Origin: Macrostomum hystrix
Taxonomy: Eukaryota; Platyhelminthes; Macrostomidae
NCBI GenBank assembly: GCA_950097015.1
Contig: CATNEN010000001.1
Coordinates: 23,198,501-23,262,500 of the forward strand
DNA length: 64,000 nucleotides
Direction: 5' to 3'
The position numbers and the translations under genes were made by a program. Below the pieces are notes generated by a model that had not been told where the DNA came from, did not search any database, and saw only the letters and a program-made list of their open reading frames with translations. Each line of letters begins with the position of its first letter. Position 1 is the stretch's first letter. This document shows positions 21,280 to 31,699 of this stretch, piece after piece.

Positions 21280-21800
21280 TGTTTTCAAAAAGAAATGACG
21301 AAGCAAAACCAGCCTAGACAGTGTCTCGTCAGAAAGGATCGTGAACGAACTTTGGTCAGAAAAGTTCCACTGACCGAAAAGGCGCGCTCAGCTTCAACAC
21401 TTGTCGGAGGGATGAGCATCACAGCTTCACGCTGCTGTGCAATGCGAAGAATCTCTCGACCAATGCGACTCTCCAGTGACATGCAGTGTGTTTTAGGCTT
21501 AGAGCTCTTCTCTAGGAATGACTTCACTTGATCAGCCAGACCGCTTTCATCTGCCACATCATCATTGTCGTCACCATAATGGGCATTTGTGGCTGAACTC
21601 AAATCAATGGAAGCTGAACTGGTGTCTTTATCAGTAGCAACTTGGGCAGCATCTTCAGTTGCATATAGGTTTAACTTACTAGCCAGTGTGATCAGTGAAT
21701 ACTTCACAGCATTTAACTCACTTTGTGAGTCAGTGATTCCATACCGAGATAAAAATCAGGCGAATCGCGATTCGAGACTAGAAGCAATCTGAATTAAACA
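21280..21800 (-). pseudogene. hAT transposase C-terminal relic
   Basis: The minus strand encodes IPPTSVEAERAFSVSGTFLTK, the signature of the hAT dimerisation domain (second half of cut-and-paste transposases of the hobo/Ac/Tam3 group), preceded by an acidic, low-complexity linker. The frame continues upstream of the first Met to about 21800 with one in-frame stop. After the signature, the usual helix is disrupted and replaced by an unrelated tail. The catalytic RNase-H-like core and terminal inverted repeats are not present. A dead fragment. Confidence 0.8.
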
Positions 21801-22589
21801 AAGCATCTCAAAATTTTCTCATTTACACGTTGCATGAGCAGTTGCTTAACTTTATACTCGCAATCAGGCATGAGTCGCTTTCTGTTATTTTTGTAATTAA
21901 AAAACACAAAAACAATAAAAAGCACAGCTAAGCAAGAGTGAGAAGATAAGCAAAAAAGGCGTTCGACAGGGTGACGGAAAAAAATCTCGTTTATAAGGTG
22001 AGCGGCATGTTGAATCAAAGGCTCATAGGCTCATAGATTCGTAGCAGAAGCCGTAGCAGGAATCGTTGCCAGAATCGCAGCACAGCAGTACAAGATTGAG
22101 CACAGAGAAGCAATAATGAGCACATAAGCAATAATGAGCACAGATAAGCAATAATGAGCACAGATTAAGCAGGAGCACATACAAAAGCGGGCGCAACAGG
22201 AGAAAGATTCAGTCTTTAAAATTTCATCAACTTTTGGCCGGACAAACCGTTACTGTTGATTGCGACTGATTACATTTGATTACTGTGCATGGGTCTGTGC
22301 AAAGTCTGCAAAATACCTTATTTCTGTAAATGTATTAATTTTGGACTGCTCCTGCACAGCCCTCTGTTATGTATATTTGTATTATTGCATCCCATGCTTG
22401 GCTTGGATCAGTGATGCATCCTACATGTGGAAGTCAGTCACGAATTTCCCCTCTCAATCGGCAAGTAATCGGCGAGACAGCTTGCCACCTGTCTCACTGA
22501 GGTCAGTCCAGGGTTTGCACTTTCTCAACACGCAAGTCAGGCGTCGGTGAGGCAGGTCTGCGGATCCAATATCGGCAGCACGGGTGTCA

Positions 22590-22860
22590 CCTGGCCTTGC
22601 TTCCGTCTGCCGGTGGCGCCACCGCCGCTTCCGCCGCGACGCCGCCTCCGCCACCGAAGCCGCCAACCCAGGCAGCAGACGTCCAGGCCCATTCGCTTGA
22701 CCTCCGGTTTCGAGCGCAGCTCCGTGATCAGGTTGGTCTGCAGCAGCTCCTGTAGCAGGTCCTGGCGGGACAAGCCTGGAGCTGATGGATTGTCCAAGTT
22801 GACAACCAAGTTTGAGAGCCCGTTGATGCGTCTGATGAAGACTATACGTGTCGGTAGGCC
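22590..22860 (-). CDS. Candidate coding exon, unknown protein
   Basis: On the minus strand an acceptor-like CTCAAACAG precedes 22860, and the open frame reads IVFIRRINGLSNLVV, then DLLQELLQTNLITELRS, then PEVKRMGLDVC, before a low-complexity Arg/Gly stretch and a donor-like CAG|GTGAC near 22590. Composition and helical pattern look protein-like and unlike the neighbouring repeats. A good plus-strand donor (CAG|GTGAGT) at 22875 offers the opposite reading. Family not recognised. Confidence 0.35.
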
Positions 22861-22973
22861 TGTTTGAGTAGTGCAGGTGAGTACGGGCTTGATGTCTAAC
22901 AGGTACCATACCAAGCAGAACAGGTGAACACTGTGTCTAACAGAACAGGTGATCACAGGCTCTGTCTAACAGG

Positions 22974-23120
22974 TGACGCTCTCTGTCTAACAGTTGACGC
23001 TGTCGGCCTAACAAATGACGCTCTTTGTCTAACAGGTGACGCTCTTTGTCTACCAGGTGACGCTCTCTGTCTAACAATTGACGCTGTCGGCCTAACAAAT
23101 GACGCTCTTGGTCTAACAGG
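22974..23120. repeat. 21-bp tandem repeat, 7 units
   Basis: Unit TGACGCTCTTTGTCTAACAGG at exact 21-bp spacing. Variants TGTCGGCC recur every fourth unit, indicating an 84-bp higher-order duplication. On the plus strand it reads as a 7-aa repeat (DALCLTG), probably by chance. Confidence 0.9.
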
Positions 23121-23189
23121 TATTTCTAACAGAAATGAATTCCAGAATGACAGATTTAGAATGACAAATGAATTCCAGAATGACTAGTG

Positions 23190-24100
23190 ATGGACAGATT
23201 AAAACAGGACTTGATCTTCATTCATATTCACATTAGAAAATGTCAAGTAACTTACTGGAAATGCAGGCGCATCACTGATCTAGACCACAGGTCGAAGAGA
23301 GGTAGCCACGTGGCTAGTGCACTAGGCAGAATCGCACATCAAGAGTCAGCAGCTGCCATCAGACACAAGTTAATCCTGGAATGGTGCAGGCTTTAGCACA
23401 ACGTATTAATAATGTCAAATCAAAGTGAATGAAGTACTGCGATAAAATGACTCCGTGATGGCAAAGGAAAGAAGATTAAAGGCAACACAATTATCCAAAA
23501 ATAGGCTTCAGGCCATCCACCATCCACCATTCACGCGAAGCATAAAAGACTTGGCCTTTGCAGAAATATTTAATAGTATTCAGCGGTACTTGTAACTGGC
23601 TAAATAGACACTTGTACAAGCCTTCCGCACAAGTAGGAGATGCAAGTTGGGCGAATGTTTATGAGTTCGATTTTTCAGACACGGTTCACATATTCGAGAA
23701 ACAGTAATTGACTTTTGTCTAAATTTATTCTTGTCAAAAGGTGTGTTTGAGATCGACCCATTTTATTTTTAAATACAAGGCTGCTTTGCTGATCGGGCTA
23801 TTTGTATTTAGCAGAATTTAATTTGTAAGAAATTCATAAAGTACACTTTTCCTATTGTCTTAAATCATGTCATTCAATTACCATAGTGTTCGCTTTAATT
23901 ATCTGTTTTTTGAGCCAAGAAAAGTTGAAAAAATTCTTTCTGAAGAAGAGAAGCTTTAAAAACAAATATTAGTTTTAAAAAATTTCACGATAAGTCGTTT
24001 ATCTCTACGACTTAGAGACGAAAAACAATTATATAGGGTGCGTACGAAAACAATTATAACTATCTAATTATAATTATAACTTCCACCAATAATTGGAGAG
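23190..24100. other. No gene seen
   Basis: AT-rich sequence. I see no supportable ORF or repeat. Confidence 0.5.
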
Positions 24101-24260
24101 GCAATCTTCGGCTGAATATGCGGACTTTGACTATAACTATAAATCAACTATATAATCAACTGTAAATAATCAACTAATAATCAACTAATAATCAACTATG
24201 AATATTCAACTATATATAATATTAAAATATTCTAAGTCCGCAGATTCAGCCGAAGATTGC
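24101..24260. mobile_element. MITE-like fold-back element (160 bp)
   Basis: Terminal inverted repeats of 27 bp (24101-24127 and 24234-24260) differ at one position and begin GCAATCTTCGGCTGAAT. The interior is AT-rich with direct repeats of AATCAACTA. No target duplication is clear. It lies at the left end of R1 copy B. Confidence 0.75.
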
Positions 24261-25840
24261 CCGATCTAAGGCGTCTTAGTCTTAGGCGTATTCTTCTTCT
24301 TTTTCTCTCCGCGACTGGCGGCGGCGGCGGCGGCGGCGGCGGTGCATCCACCATATTCTGGAATTTTGCATTAAATGCAAATTTTTTTATAAATGAGCAA
24401 TAACAATAATGTGTTGTAAGGCATGCTCTGTGGAAAAGTTAGCCCATTTAAATGAGCATCAGAAAGTCAGAATTAAAATTAATTTTTTTACCACCGAGCA
24501 ACAACAGTTATGAAACGACTTGCTTTCTAGGAAATATGGTTTCTACTCTGCATGTTATGAGGGACCATTTAAATTAACGTTTCGCGGTCAATTTCTATGA
24601 AGACAAGGGTTACGTCAAGTTATAAATTGCTTGTTTCACAGTATAAAAGCGAGGCATTATGTGAAAGCGGAGAATATTGAAATTTAGCAGAATACAATAT
24701 GAAGTAATGTGCAGAGCTGGACAAGTGTTACTGCTAATCACAGGCTTGGGGAGGCAGTATGAGTCTGCTGTTTGTTTTATGTTTGACTTGCACAGTCGAA
24801 GTGTTTGACTCAAACAATATGAATCTACTGCTCTCAACCCAGTGCCGATGTCCTAACTTGTCAGCTTGGCTCATAGCTAATATGTGACCTGCTATGATCA
24901 TCACTAAATGAATGCACCCTCATTCTATTCACGTATTAAAATGTAGACCTCTAAGAGTATAAAGTTTCAGTGTATTATAAATAGTGAGCTATCCAAGCCT
25001 TTTTACATAGGCTACAGAGTTTATGCTTATCTTAATAAGTCTTAATATTAGGAAAAAAAACTGTATAGTGGGTCTATACGCATAGCTTATTGGCTGGCCA
25101 CTCGTCATAATTGTATAGAAACAATGCATTATTCTAAATGAAATTGGGACCCAGGAATATAAATTCTTATTAAGATTTCCAAGCAACTACTGGGATATGG
25201 GATCTATGACCTGGGAGCCTAGGATCAAGGACTAGTGTTGCCATTGCAGTTTGGCCTTTTTTCTGTAGCCCTAAAAAAATTCCGCAGGGCTTAATTCTAT
25301 GATTGAATTGATAATTAGTGGAATATGTAATCCAAAGTAAACTAATTGACTATTGTATATCCACTTCCAAAAATGGTATGATCAGTATGGTATACTTGCC
25401 AATTTGCACCCACTTCATAGGTCACATATTTAAAAGAATTGTGCTTTTAAATGAAAGATTGAATAAAATGAGGGGAAGAAATAAGAAAATTGGAACCAAA
25501 GTCTAACATCTGTCATCTATAGGGTAATGTATCATCAACCAAACAAGAATGTGTATTTTTTAACTTCGAACCTAAGCTACAGATTTTCTATTTAAGATAT
25601 GATGATAAATCAAAAGCCAAGTTATAGAAAACAGTTACATCTTTCTAAAAAGTGTCTGCTTTTGCTATTTTGTCAAATAGAAAAAAGTTATTCCTGTAAC
25701 TAGGTTTCATCTAAAACCTAACAATGATTTTCATGTATCTTCAAACCAAATGGAGAAGTTGGTGTTTGGTTTTACAATTTGAGTGAGTGGTTTAATCTTA
25801 TTTTGCCATATGAAGTGCTGTCAAAGTGTAGACTACAATT
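24248..25840. repeat. Dispersed repeat family R1, copy B
   Basis: Second copy of the repeat at 189-1930, same orientation, with its own (GGC)n tract at 24317-24343. The left end overlaps the right arm of the MITE-like element, of which copy A keeps only a 12-13 bp stub. Confidence 0.75.
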
Positions 25841-26444
25841 CTATGTAAGCTAGAAGGATAGGAATGTGAGTGAATAGGAATGGGAGGAAGGGAAAAGGAT
25901 CCCTGTGGCCCTGTGGCACTTGGGTGCCGCAGCCCCTCATGCAGCAGCTACATGAGTTTAATCTCTGGCACCATCTATTTGCTATTGAGCATAGCTCACA
26001 CAGGTAGGAAACATTGGCAACTAAAGAAATTCCTGCTACATCTTTTTAATGCCATCCAAACAAAAATAACTGCCTATGTCCCATAGCTACTGAACTTGAG
26101 CTCTGAGTGAGCATGGACATGGTCAGGTTTATTAAATGTTTTTGGTGGGATCACATTTTTCACATTGCTTGAATGGGGAGTAGGTTATCTAGGGAATATA
26201 AGATCTATGGACACTGACCTATTAGGACAGGGTTGGTAACAATTTTTATCTTGTAGGCCAGATAGAGATTTGAGCACATGGGTCATGGCTCATGAACACA
26301 TGGAAGAAGTGGAAGTGTAAGTAGAAGAGTAGAAGCTTAGAGGGTGGAGTGGAGAGGAGGCTGCATTGGGTGGGGTTGGGTTTGGTAGTTTTGGGCTAGA
26401 TTTAGTAAGCCATACAAGTAAAGTATGCTGTAGATATCTGCTCC

Positions 26445-26660
26445 TGTCCTGTCTGTCTACCTGTCTGCCTGCCTACCTGCCTGCTTGCCTGAGGGCACTG
26501 GTCCCCTCTATAACAGGGGGGCATTGACCCCTCTCTAGCAGGGAGGGCACTGATCACTCTAGCAGGGAGGGAACTGGCCCCTCTAGCAGGGAGGGCACTG
26601 ACCCCTCTCTAGCAGGGAGGGCACTGACCCCTCTCTAGCAAGGAGGGCACTGACCACTTT
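26445..26660. repeat. CTGC/CTAC microsatellite and 26-bp tandem repeat
   Basis: CTGTCTGCCTGCCTACCTGC-type sequence at 26445-26495 followed by about six units of GGGAGGGCACTGACCCCTC with small length changes. Confidence 0.8.
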
Positions 26661-26829
26661 ACAATCCCACGATCCCCTTTCCAATCCCATGATCTCGATT
26701 CTAATCCCATGATCTCAATTCTCTCCCCTTTGCCCCTCACTCCCTCCTGTCTGCCCGAATTAAACAATGAACAATATAAACAATCCACAATACGAATATA
26801 GTTAATATTATAGTCAACAAAATTAGCCA

Positions 26830-27640
26830 TTTTTTAAAAAAAGAAACGAAATAATGATGTTTAGTTGTTCCGTGGTCTTTAATAAAGAGGAGAGTTAGGG
26901 AGAATGCGATGAGAATATGTTCTTCTCAGAGTTCTTCTGTTTTTCTCAATCTCAGATAGTCTTTGCAAAGCTCAACGTTATAAAAATAAAGATGTACTGA
27001 AGTTTATTAGATTCGATAAACAATTTTCTTTCTTAGTAGAATCAACAAGTCCACTGTCTAATGACAAAATAGTTTGAGAGTCGAGACTGAACGAGCGTCT
27101 TTGTTCTGGTCTTGTGTTAAATAGATGGTGTGATATGCAGGACACCATAATAGGCAAGCCAGGAGCCTCAAGACAGAGAGGACACGCGATTATGGGGTTT
27201 GGGAAATGGGGTGGGTGTCATTAAATGAATCACAGCGAATCGCACGCGAATATGGGGTTTTGGGAATGGGGTGGGTGTTAAATGACTGACAAATATTTTT
27301 GGTTTGGAAGGATCGATAAATTAAACGGTCGTTAGTTTGGCTCGGTGTGAGAAGGGTTTAGTCAAAGGGCCCCTATATAGCAGCATCTGCACTGGAAGCT
27401 AAACGGAAAAGTTTAGTTAGTAGTCAAAATTAGTAGTTATTTGCAAGGACTACTAGAGTAGAAGGACGCGGCACTTAAAGACTGTAAATTATATTAAAGG
27501 CCACTTTTCTAAGCGATGTCTTTTTTAAACGGATGCACATAGAAATTTACTTTTTTCGCTGGGACCTTCGAAATTTATTGCCCTTGAAGATAAAATACAT
27601 TTGCGTCTGGATAAACATATTTTTTAAACTCGCTAATCTG
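26830..27640. other. No gene seen; short 68-bp duplication
   Basis: ATATGGGGTTTTGGGAATGG-type sequence occurs twice at about 27190-27225 and 27258-27290. Otherwise featureless AT-rich DNA. Confidence 0.5.
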
Positions 27641-27659
27641 ATGGCCCCTGCTACCCCTT

Positions 27660-27905
27660 ATGTGGGATAACTGCTGAAGTGGGATAACTGCTGCACTGGA
27701 AAAACTGCAGAAGTTGAATTACTGATGAAGTTAGATAACTGCTGACATTGGAACTGCTGAAGTAAGATAATAGGTTACTCCTGGAGTGGGCTATCTGATG
27801 AAATGGGATTTCTGCCGATATGGGATAACTGTAGACGAGGGATAACTGGTGAAAGGGGATAGCTGCTGAAGAGGATATCTGACGAAGTGACGAATTAGTT
27901 TGTGA
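27660..27905. repeat. Degenerate GGGATAACTG tandem repeat
   Basis: About a dozen diverged units of roughly 18-20 bp around GTGGGATAACTGCTGAAG. Related units reappear at 28417-28520 after about 500 bp of other sequence, so the array may have been split by an insertion. Confidence 0.65.
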
Positions 27906-28670
27906 CGAATTTTTGAATAACTGAATAACTCGGGGCGGCTTAATTGCTAGTCACATTCTAAAATTAAAATTTGGACTGGAAGCGGAGCTCATTTCTTCCT
28001 TTTTTCTAACACTTGTGGCCAATGAAATTGCCTGATTTACGCAGGGGCAGGGCAGATAGACAGGATCAGGCACACATAGACAGAAAATAGCGTATTTATT
28101 TGTTGGCAGAATAGCCAGAACTCACCAGAAAGCGATGCCCCCACCACCGGGCCCGCCCGGGCCCCAATGCCACGGCGGTGGCATGAAACCGAAATTGCTG
28201 CAAAATACAAGACCTTCTGGCAATTGAATTGATTTAGAGAATTCCATCATTAGCTGTGAAATTAACATTGACAAAAAGTTAACTCACCCTCAACAATACG
28301 CCGACAGCGAGCGAAGTTTTACCTGCTCCATCAAGAGCAGGTAAGCTCGCACGCTGTCTCTCTGCAAATTTTTAAAACAAAAAATATAGAGCAAGGACGG
28401 TTGTTAGTACAATCCTGTATAACTGTATAACTGATAAACGGGGATAACTCATGAAATGGGATAACTAATGAACGGGGATGATTGCATGATAAAGTCGATA
28501 ACTGACGAAGTGGGATTTTGGAGAAGGATTTGGGATCAGAGAAGGACTTGGGATCTGGGATTAAAGCTGTAAATCCCAAAACCCCGAATCAACGAATAAA
28601 TGCATATTTCTGCTATTGACTGCACTGAAGAGTTAATTTAAAGAGTTAGGAGGGTCACTGTCAACAACAC

Positions 28671-28680
28671 TATATAAAGG
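28671..28680 (+). promoter_or_regulatory. TATA box of the secreted-protein candidate gene
   Basis: TATATAAAGG, with CACATTCATCTTC about 20-30 bp downstream as a possible initiator, and the first ATG at 28730. Confidence 0.55.
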
Positions 28681-28729
28681 CACAGAAACTCACATTCATC
28701 TTCCAGCTGCGCTACTTGCGGCCTCCCCG

Positions 28730-29086
28730 ATGAGGGCGGCCGCGGCGACTCTGCTGCTGCTGCTGGCGATGGGGGGGAGGGTGGGCTGGGCCTGGGTTGG
28801 GTTGGGGAGGGATGGGACGGGCTGGACGGGGGGGTTGGCCGACTGGGGCAGGGGTGGTGAGGGTGGGTTGTGGGCCTGGGTTGGGTTGAGGAGGGATGGG
28901 GCGGGCTGGACGGGGCGGTTGGCCGACTGGGGCAGGGGTGGTGAGGGTGGGTTGTGGGCCTGGGTTGGGTTGAGGAGGGATGGGGCGGGCTGGAAGGTTG
29001 GGTTGGGCGGGGAGAAGAGGGCGGACTGGGGCAGGGGCAGGCTGAGTCGGGATCGGGGGGGGAGCGCCGGCCACCCGGGCATATGA
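28730..29086 (+). CDS. Candidate secreted Gly/Trp-rich repeat protein (118 aa)
   Basis: The first ATG lies 50-60 bp after a consensus TATA box. Residues 1-22 (MRAAAATLLLLLAMGGRVGWA) form a typical signal peptide: short charged start, Leu-rich core, small residues at the cut. The mature part contains about three 28-aa repeats (84-bp DNA unit) of the type LWAWVGLRRDGAGW followed by LADWGRGGEGG. Because the DNA unit is a multiple of 3, the frame is kept. GC is far above the flanks. The opposite strand is also open (184 aa, Pro-rich), so the coding strand rests on the TATA box and signal peptide. The stop overlaps another ATG. Confidence 0.45.
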   Translation: MRAAAATLLLLLAMGGRVGWAWVGLGRDGTGWTGGLADWGRGGEGGLWAWVGLRRDGAGWTGRLADWGRGGEGGLWAWVGLRRDGAGWKVGLGGEKRADWGRGRLSRDRGGSAGHPGI

Positions 29087-29259
29087 AGCCCTGGTGGCCG
29101 GCCTGGACGGTGGCGGCGATGACGGTGGCGTTGGCGGTGGCGGGGGGCGGGGCGGGGGGCGTGGCGGGGCCCGCAAAGGACGGGCGTCGGCCCGACCCTT
29201 CTTCCGGCCGGCCGACTTTTTCTTTGATGCCTGAAATTATGTATTGCCAAACTCGTTAA
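29083..29259 (+). CDS. Second small ORF with signal-peptide-like start (58 aa)
   Basis: Its ATG overlaps the previous stop (ATGA at 29083-29086). It starts with WWPAWTVAAMTVALAVAGGG, a hydrophobic Ala/Val-rich segment, and ends at 29259. It may be a second cistron, an exon of the same gene in another frame, or chance in GC-rich DNA. Confidence 0.25.
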   Translation: MKPWWPAWTVAAMTVALAVAGGGAGGVAGPAKDGRRPDPSSGRPTFSLMPEIMYCQTR

Positions 29260-30560
29260 TCACGCAAATTATGTTTCTTGGAAATTAACAAACATGATTC
29301 AAGGAAGTGTTGTACCAGTAAACTAACGGTGAGGTAGCTATAGCAGTATATGTAAGTTATAGGTGAGTTTGTCAGTTCAAATATTACCTGGCCTCTTCGG
29401 GCATATAAAAGAGTTTTTCTTTTCTAAGAATATTCCAAAACTTTGTCACTTAGTAGCTTTATTGTTTAAGATACTCATACTTGATTTTCCTGATCAAATT
29501 CTTCAATATTTTCTTTGACTTCGGTAAGTTTTAATTTAACTTTTAAAGTTTGGTAACATTAAGCACTTTATTATACCAATGATCTAATATAATGTATAGA
29601 AGGACAAATAATTTGTTTTCTGCATTAAAAAATCGATTTTTAATATAAAAAATTAGATGGAAAGTCAGATACAACAAACAGTAGTACTAATGTAGGATCA
29701 CATATATATATCATTTGTGTGAATTATCTATGTGAGTTTTTTGTAAACATTTGCTATAGCATAGCTATAGCTATGCCCTATGTGAATCTTTAAAAAATTA
29801 AAGTCTCTTTTGAAGAGGACAGAACAGAAGTAGCTAGTCCTATATGAAGAAACAAATTTCTTAGCTTAAATTTAGCTAATATATGATTTTTTGGAATAAA
29901 TGTTACAATTACAACCCTATTTGGCTAGAGGAATTCTTTCAGTTTAAGGATGGAATAAATATTTATATTAAGACATAACTAGCTATAATCAGTGCTGCTG
30001 TTGTTGTCATAGACCACATTGAACACATATGAAAATATTTTTTTGTAATGGAGTGTGTGCTTTTGATTTACATGTAAAATATAATAGATATTGTTAATTT
30101 TTTAACTGGAATTGGCTCTCTATTGTAAACATTTTATAATGCTAAAACACAAGGATCTCACCTTGTATAGTAGCAAAATAGCTGTATACAAAAGATTATC
30201 AGGCACACCAGATGGCAAATATGGATCTCAGATTTAAATAGTGAGTTGACAGCTGACCCTACCTATATTTTTATCCATTTTTGCCAAGCGAGAAGGTTTC
30301 CAGAAGTGCCCATAGATTTTGAGTGCAAGGTATTCAGAGCTTTGGTCAATTTTTAAGACTTTAGCTTCACAGCACTATGTTAAATGCAAGTGGTTAAAAT
30401 GAATACAGCACATAATAGCTATATAAATCTACATTAAAAAGCTTTCTACTGAGGCTTACAGCACTTCTAAAGAGTGCAATGTACATTATCCTCATTGATT
30501 TTAATAGCACATCTATAAAGTGCAATATACTGACTGTTTTATTTAACAATTTGCAGTCTA
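29260..30560. other. No gene seen
   Basis: AT-rich sequence with no supportable ORF; it is downstream (3') of the minus-strand gene at 30563. Confidence 0.5.
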
Positions 30561-30562
30561 GT

Positions 30563-31585
30563 CTATCTAGGAAAAAGATGGACTGTCCTACTTTTTGGCT
30601 GTTGTGAGATAACATGTTCTTCAGCAGCACTTTGCTGTGTCATATGTGACAGGCTTGGTAATGAAAATTGTAAAGGTACCTGAGGAGTTACTTGAGACTC
30701 AGATATCTGTATTTCTTGTGGCAATAACATACCTGGGTAATAATTCTGCGAAAACTGAGCAAGACGTAGGTGACTATGTATTACTTGATTTTGAGAACTT
30801 TTAAGTTGCTGCAAATGAATGTCTTCTAAATAAGCGTCTGGATTTTGGAATAAATTGTCAATACTATTGATTTTTGAAGTAGTATTGTTGAGACTGGTAA
30901 TATCATTGACATTACTTTGTGATGCTTCTGCACTTTGACTACATTCTTCATTGAGGCTTATCTCAGCCTCAGCAGCATAGTCATTTTGCTGTGTAGCCAC
31001 TAGTGCAGAATCATTACCATTTGCACTAGTACCTTGCATGCCAACAAGCAATGCTTCATTTTGGTTTGCCAGAGTACCTTCTGTGCTAATTGTAGGTGCT
31101 ACATTTCTCTCATTCCATTCTGAATGAGACCAAAATTTCACTTCACCATGATCAGAAATTGCCTGAAATTGTGCAACACATTGCTGTTGGTTAAGATTAT
31201 GGAGTGAAGAGAAGTTGGGAATAAAACGTCCTGGCCCTTTCTTCTGACCTGTAGCTAAATCAGAAGCTATAAGTGCCCATTGAATTGCACCAGAGTTGCC
31301 TGCCCTTTCATAAGCGTCCTTAGCTATTTTACTAAGCTCTTTGCGCATGTAGACAACACCCTTTTTAATAATTTCTTCAAACTTTCCTTCTGTTTGAGGA
31401 AGCTGCTGCAAATTTTTAAGCCTGTGTTGCGCTTGCTTATCTGCTCTTATAAAATCAACAATAGAACTACATGCTTCTTGGACCTGTCTACTCAAAGTGC
31501 CAGTGACATCTTTAGAACAGTGATAAATGGCACTGTCATGTTCAGTAATTCTAATAACAATGTAAGTTTCTTTATGTTTGTCCAA
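30563..31585 (-). CDS. Orphan 340-aa protein (possibly longer at the N-terminus)
   Basis: The longest non-repeat, non-LINE ORF in AT-rich DNA here. The frame stays open about 85 bp upstream of the first Met, through a basic segment (KKERLRKAAKNRPRP) that could be a nuclear localisation signal. Residues 1-165 look folded and mostly helical (for example FEEIIKKGVVYMRKELSKIA), with GQKKGPGRFIPNF near 130. Residues 170-340 are Ser/Gln/Asn-rich and probably disordered, as in transcription regulators. I do not recognise the family. It could be a host gene exon or a transposon accessory protein. No other coding segment adjoins it. Confidence 0.6.
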   Translation of the reverse strand: MDKHKETYIVIRITEHDSAIYHCSKDVTGTLSRQVQEACSSIVDFIRADKQAQHRLKNLQQLPQTEGKFEEIIKKGVVYMRKELSKIAKDAYERAGNSGAIQWALIASDLATGQKKGPGRFIPNFSSLHNLNQQQCVAQFQAISDHGEVKFWSHSEWNERNVAPTISTEGTLANQNEALLVGMQGTSANGNDSALVATQQNDYAAEAEISLNEECSQSAEASQSNVNDITSLNNTTSKINSIDNLFQNPDAYLEDIHLQQLKSSQNQVIHSHLRLAQFSQNYYPGMLLPQEIQISESQVTPQVPLQFSLPSLSHMTQQSAAEEHVISQQPKSRTVHLFPR

Positions 31586-31699
31586 GTCCTGAATGATTCT
31601 TTTAATTGGGCGAGGTCGATTTTTAGCAGCTTTTCTTAGTCGTTCTTTTTTTGCTATACTTAGACCCCTCTACTTCTCTAGCAATGCTGAAGTCCAAGC

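Noticed and set aside
28696-29250. 184-aa Pro-rich antisense ORF with PPSPPLPQSAN-type repeats
   Set aside because: It is the complement of the plus-strand candidate gene that has the TATA box and signal peptide; kept only as an alternative.
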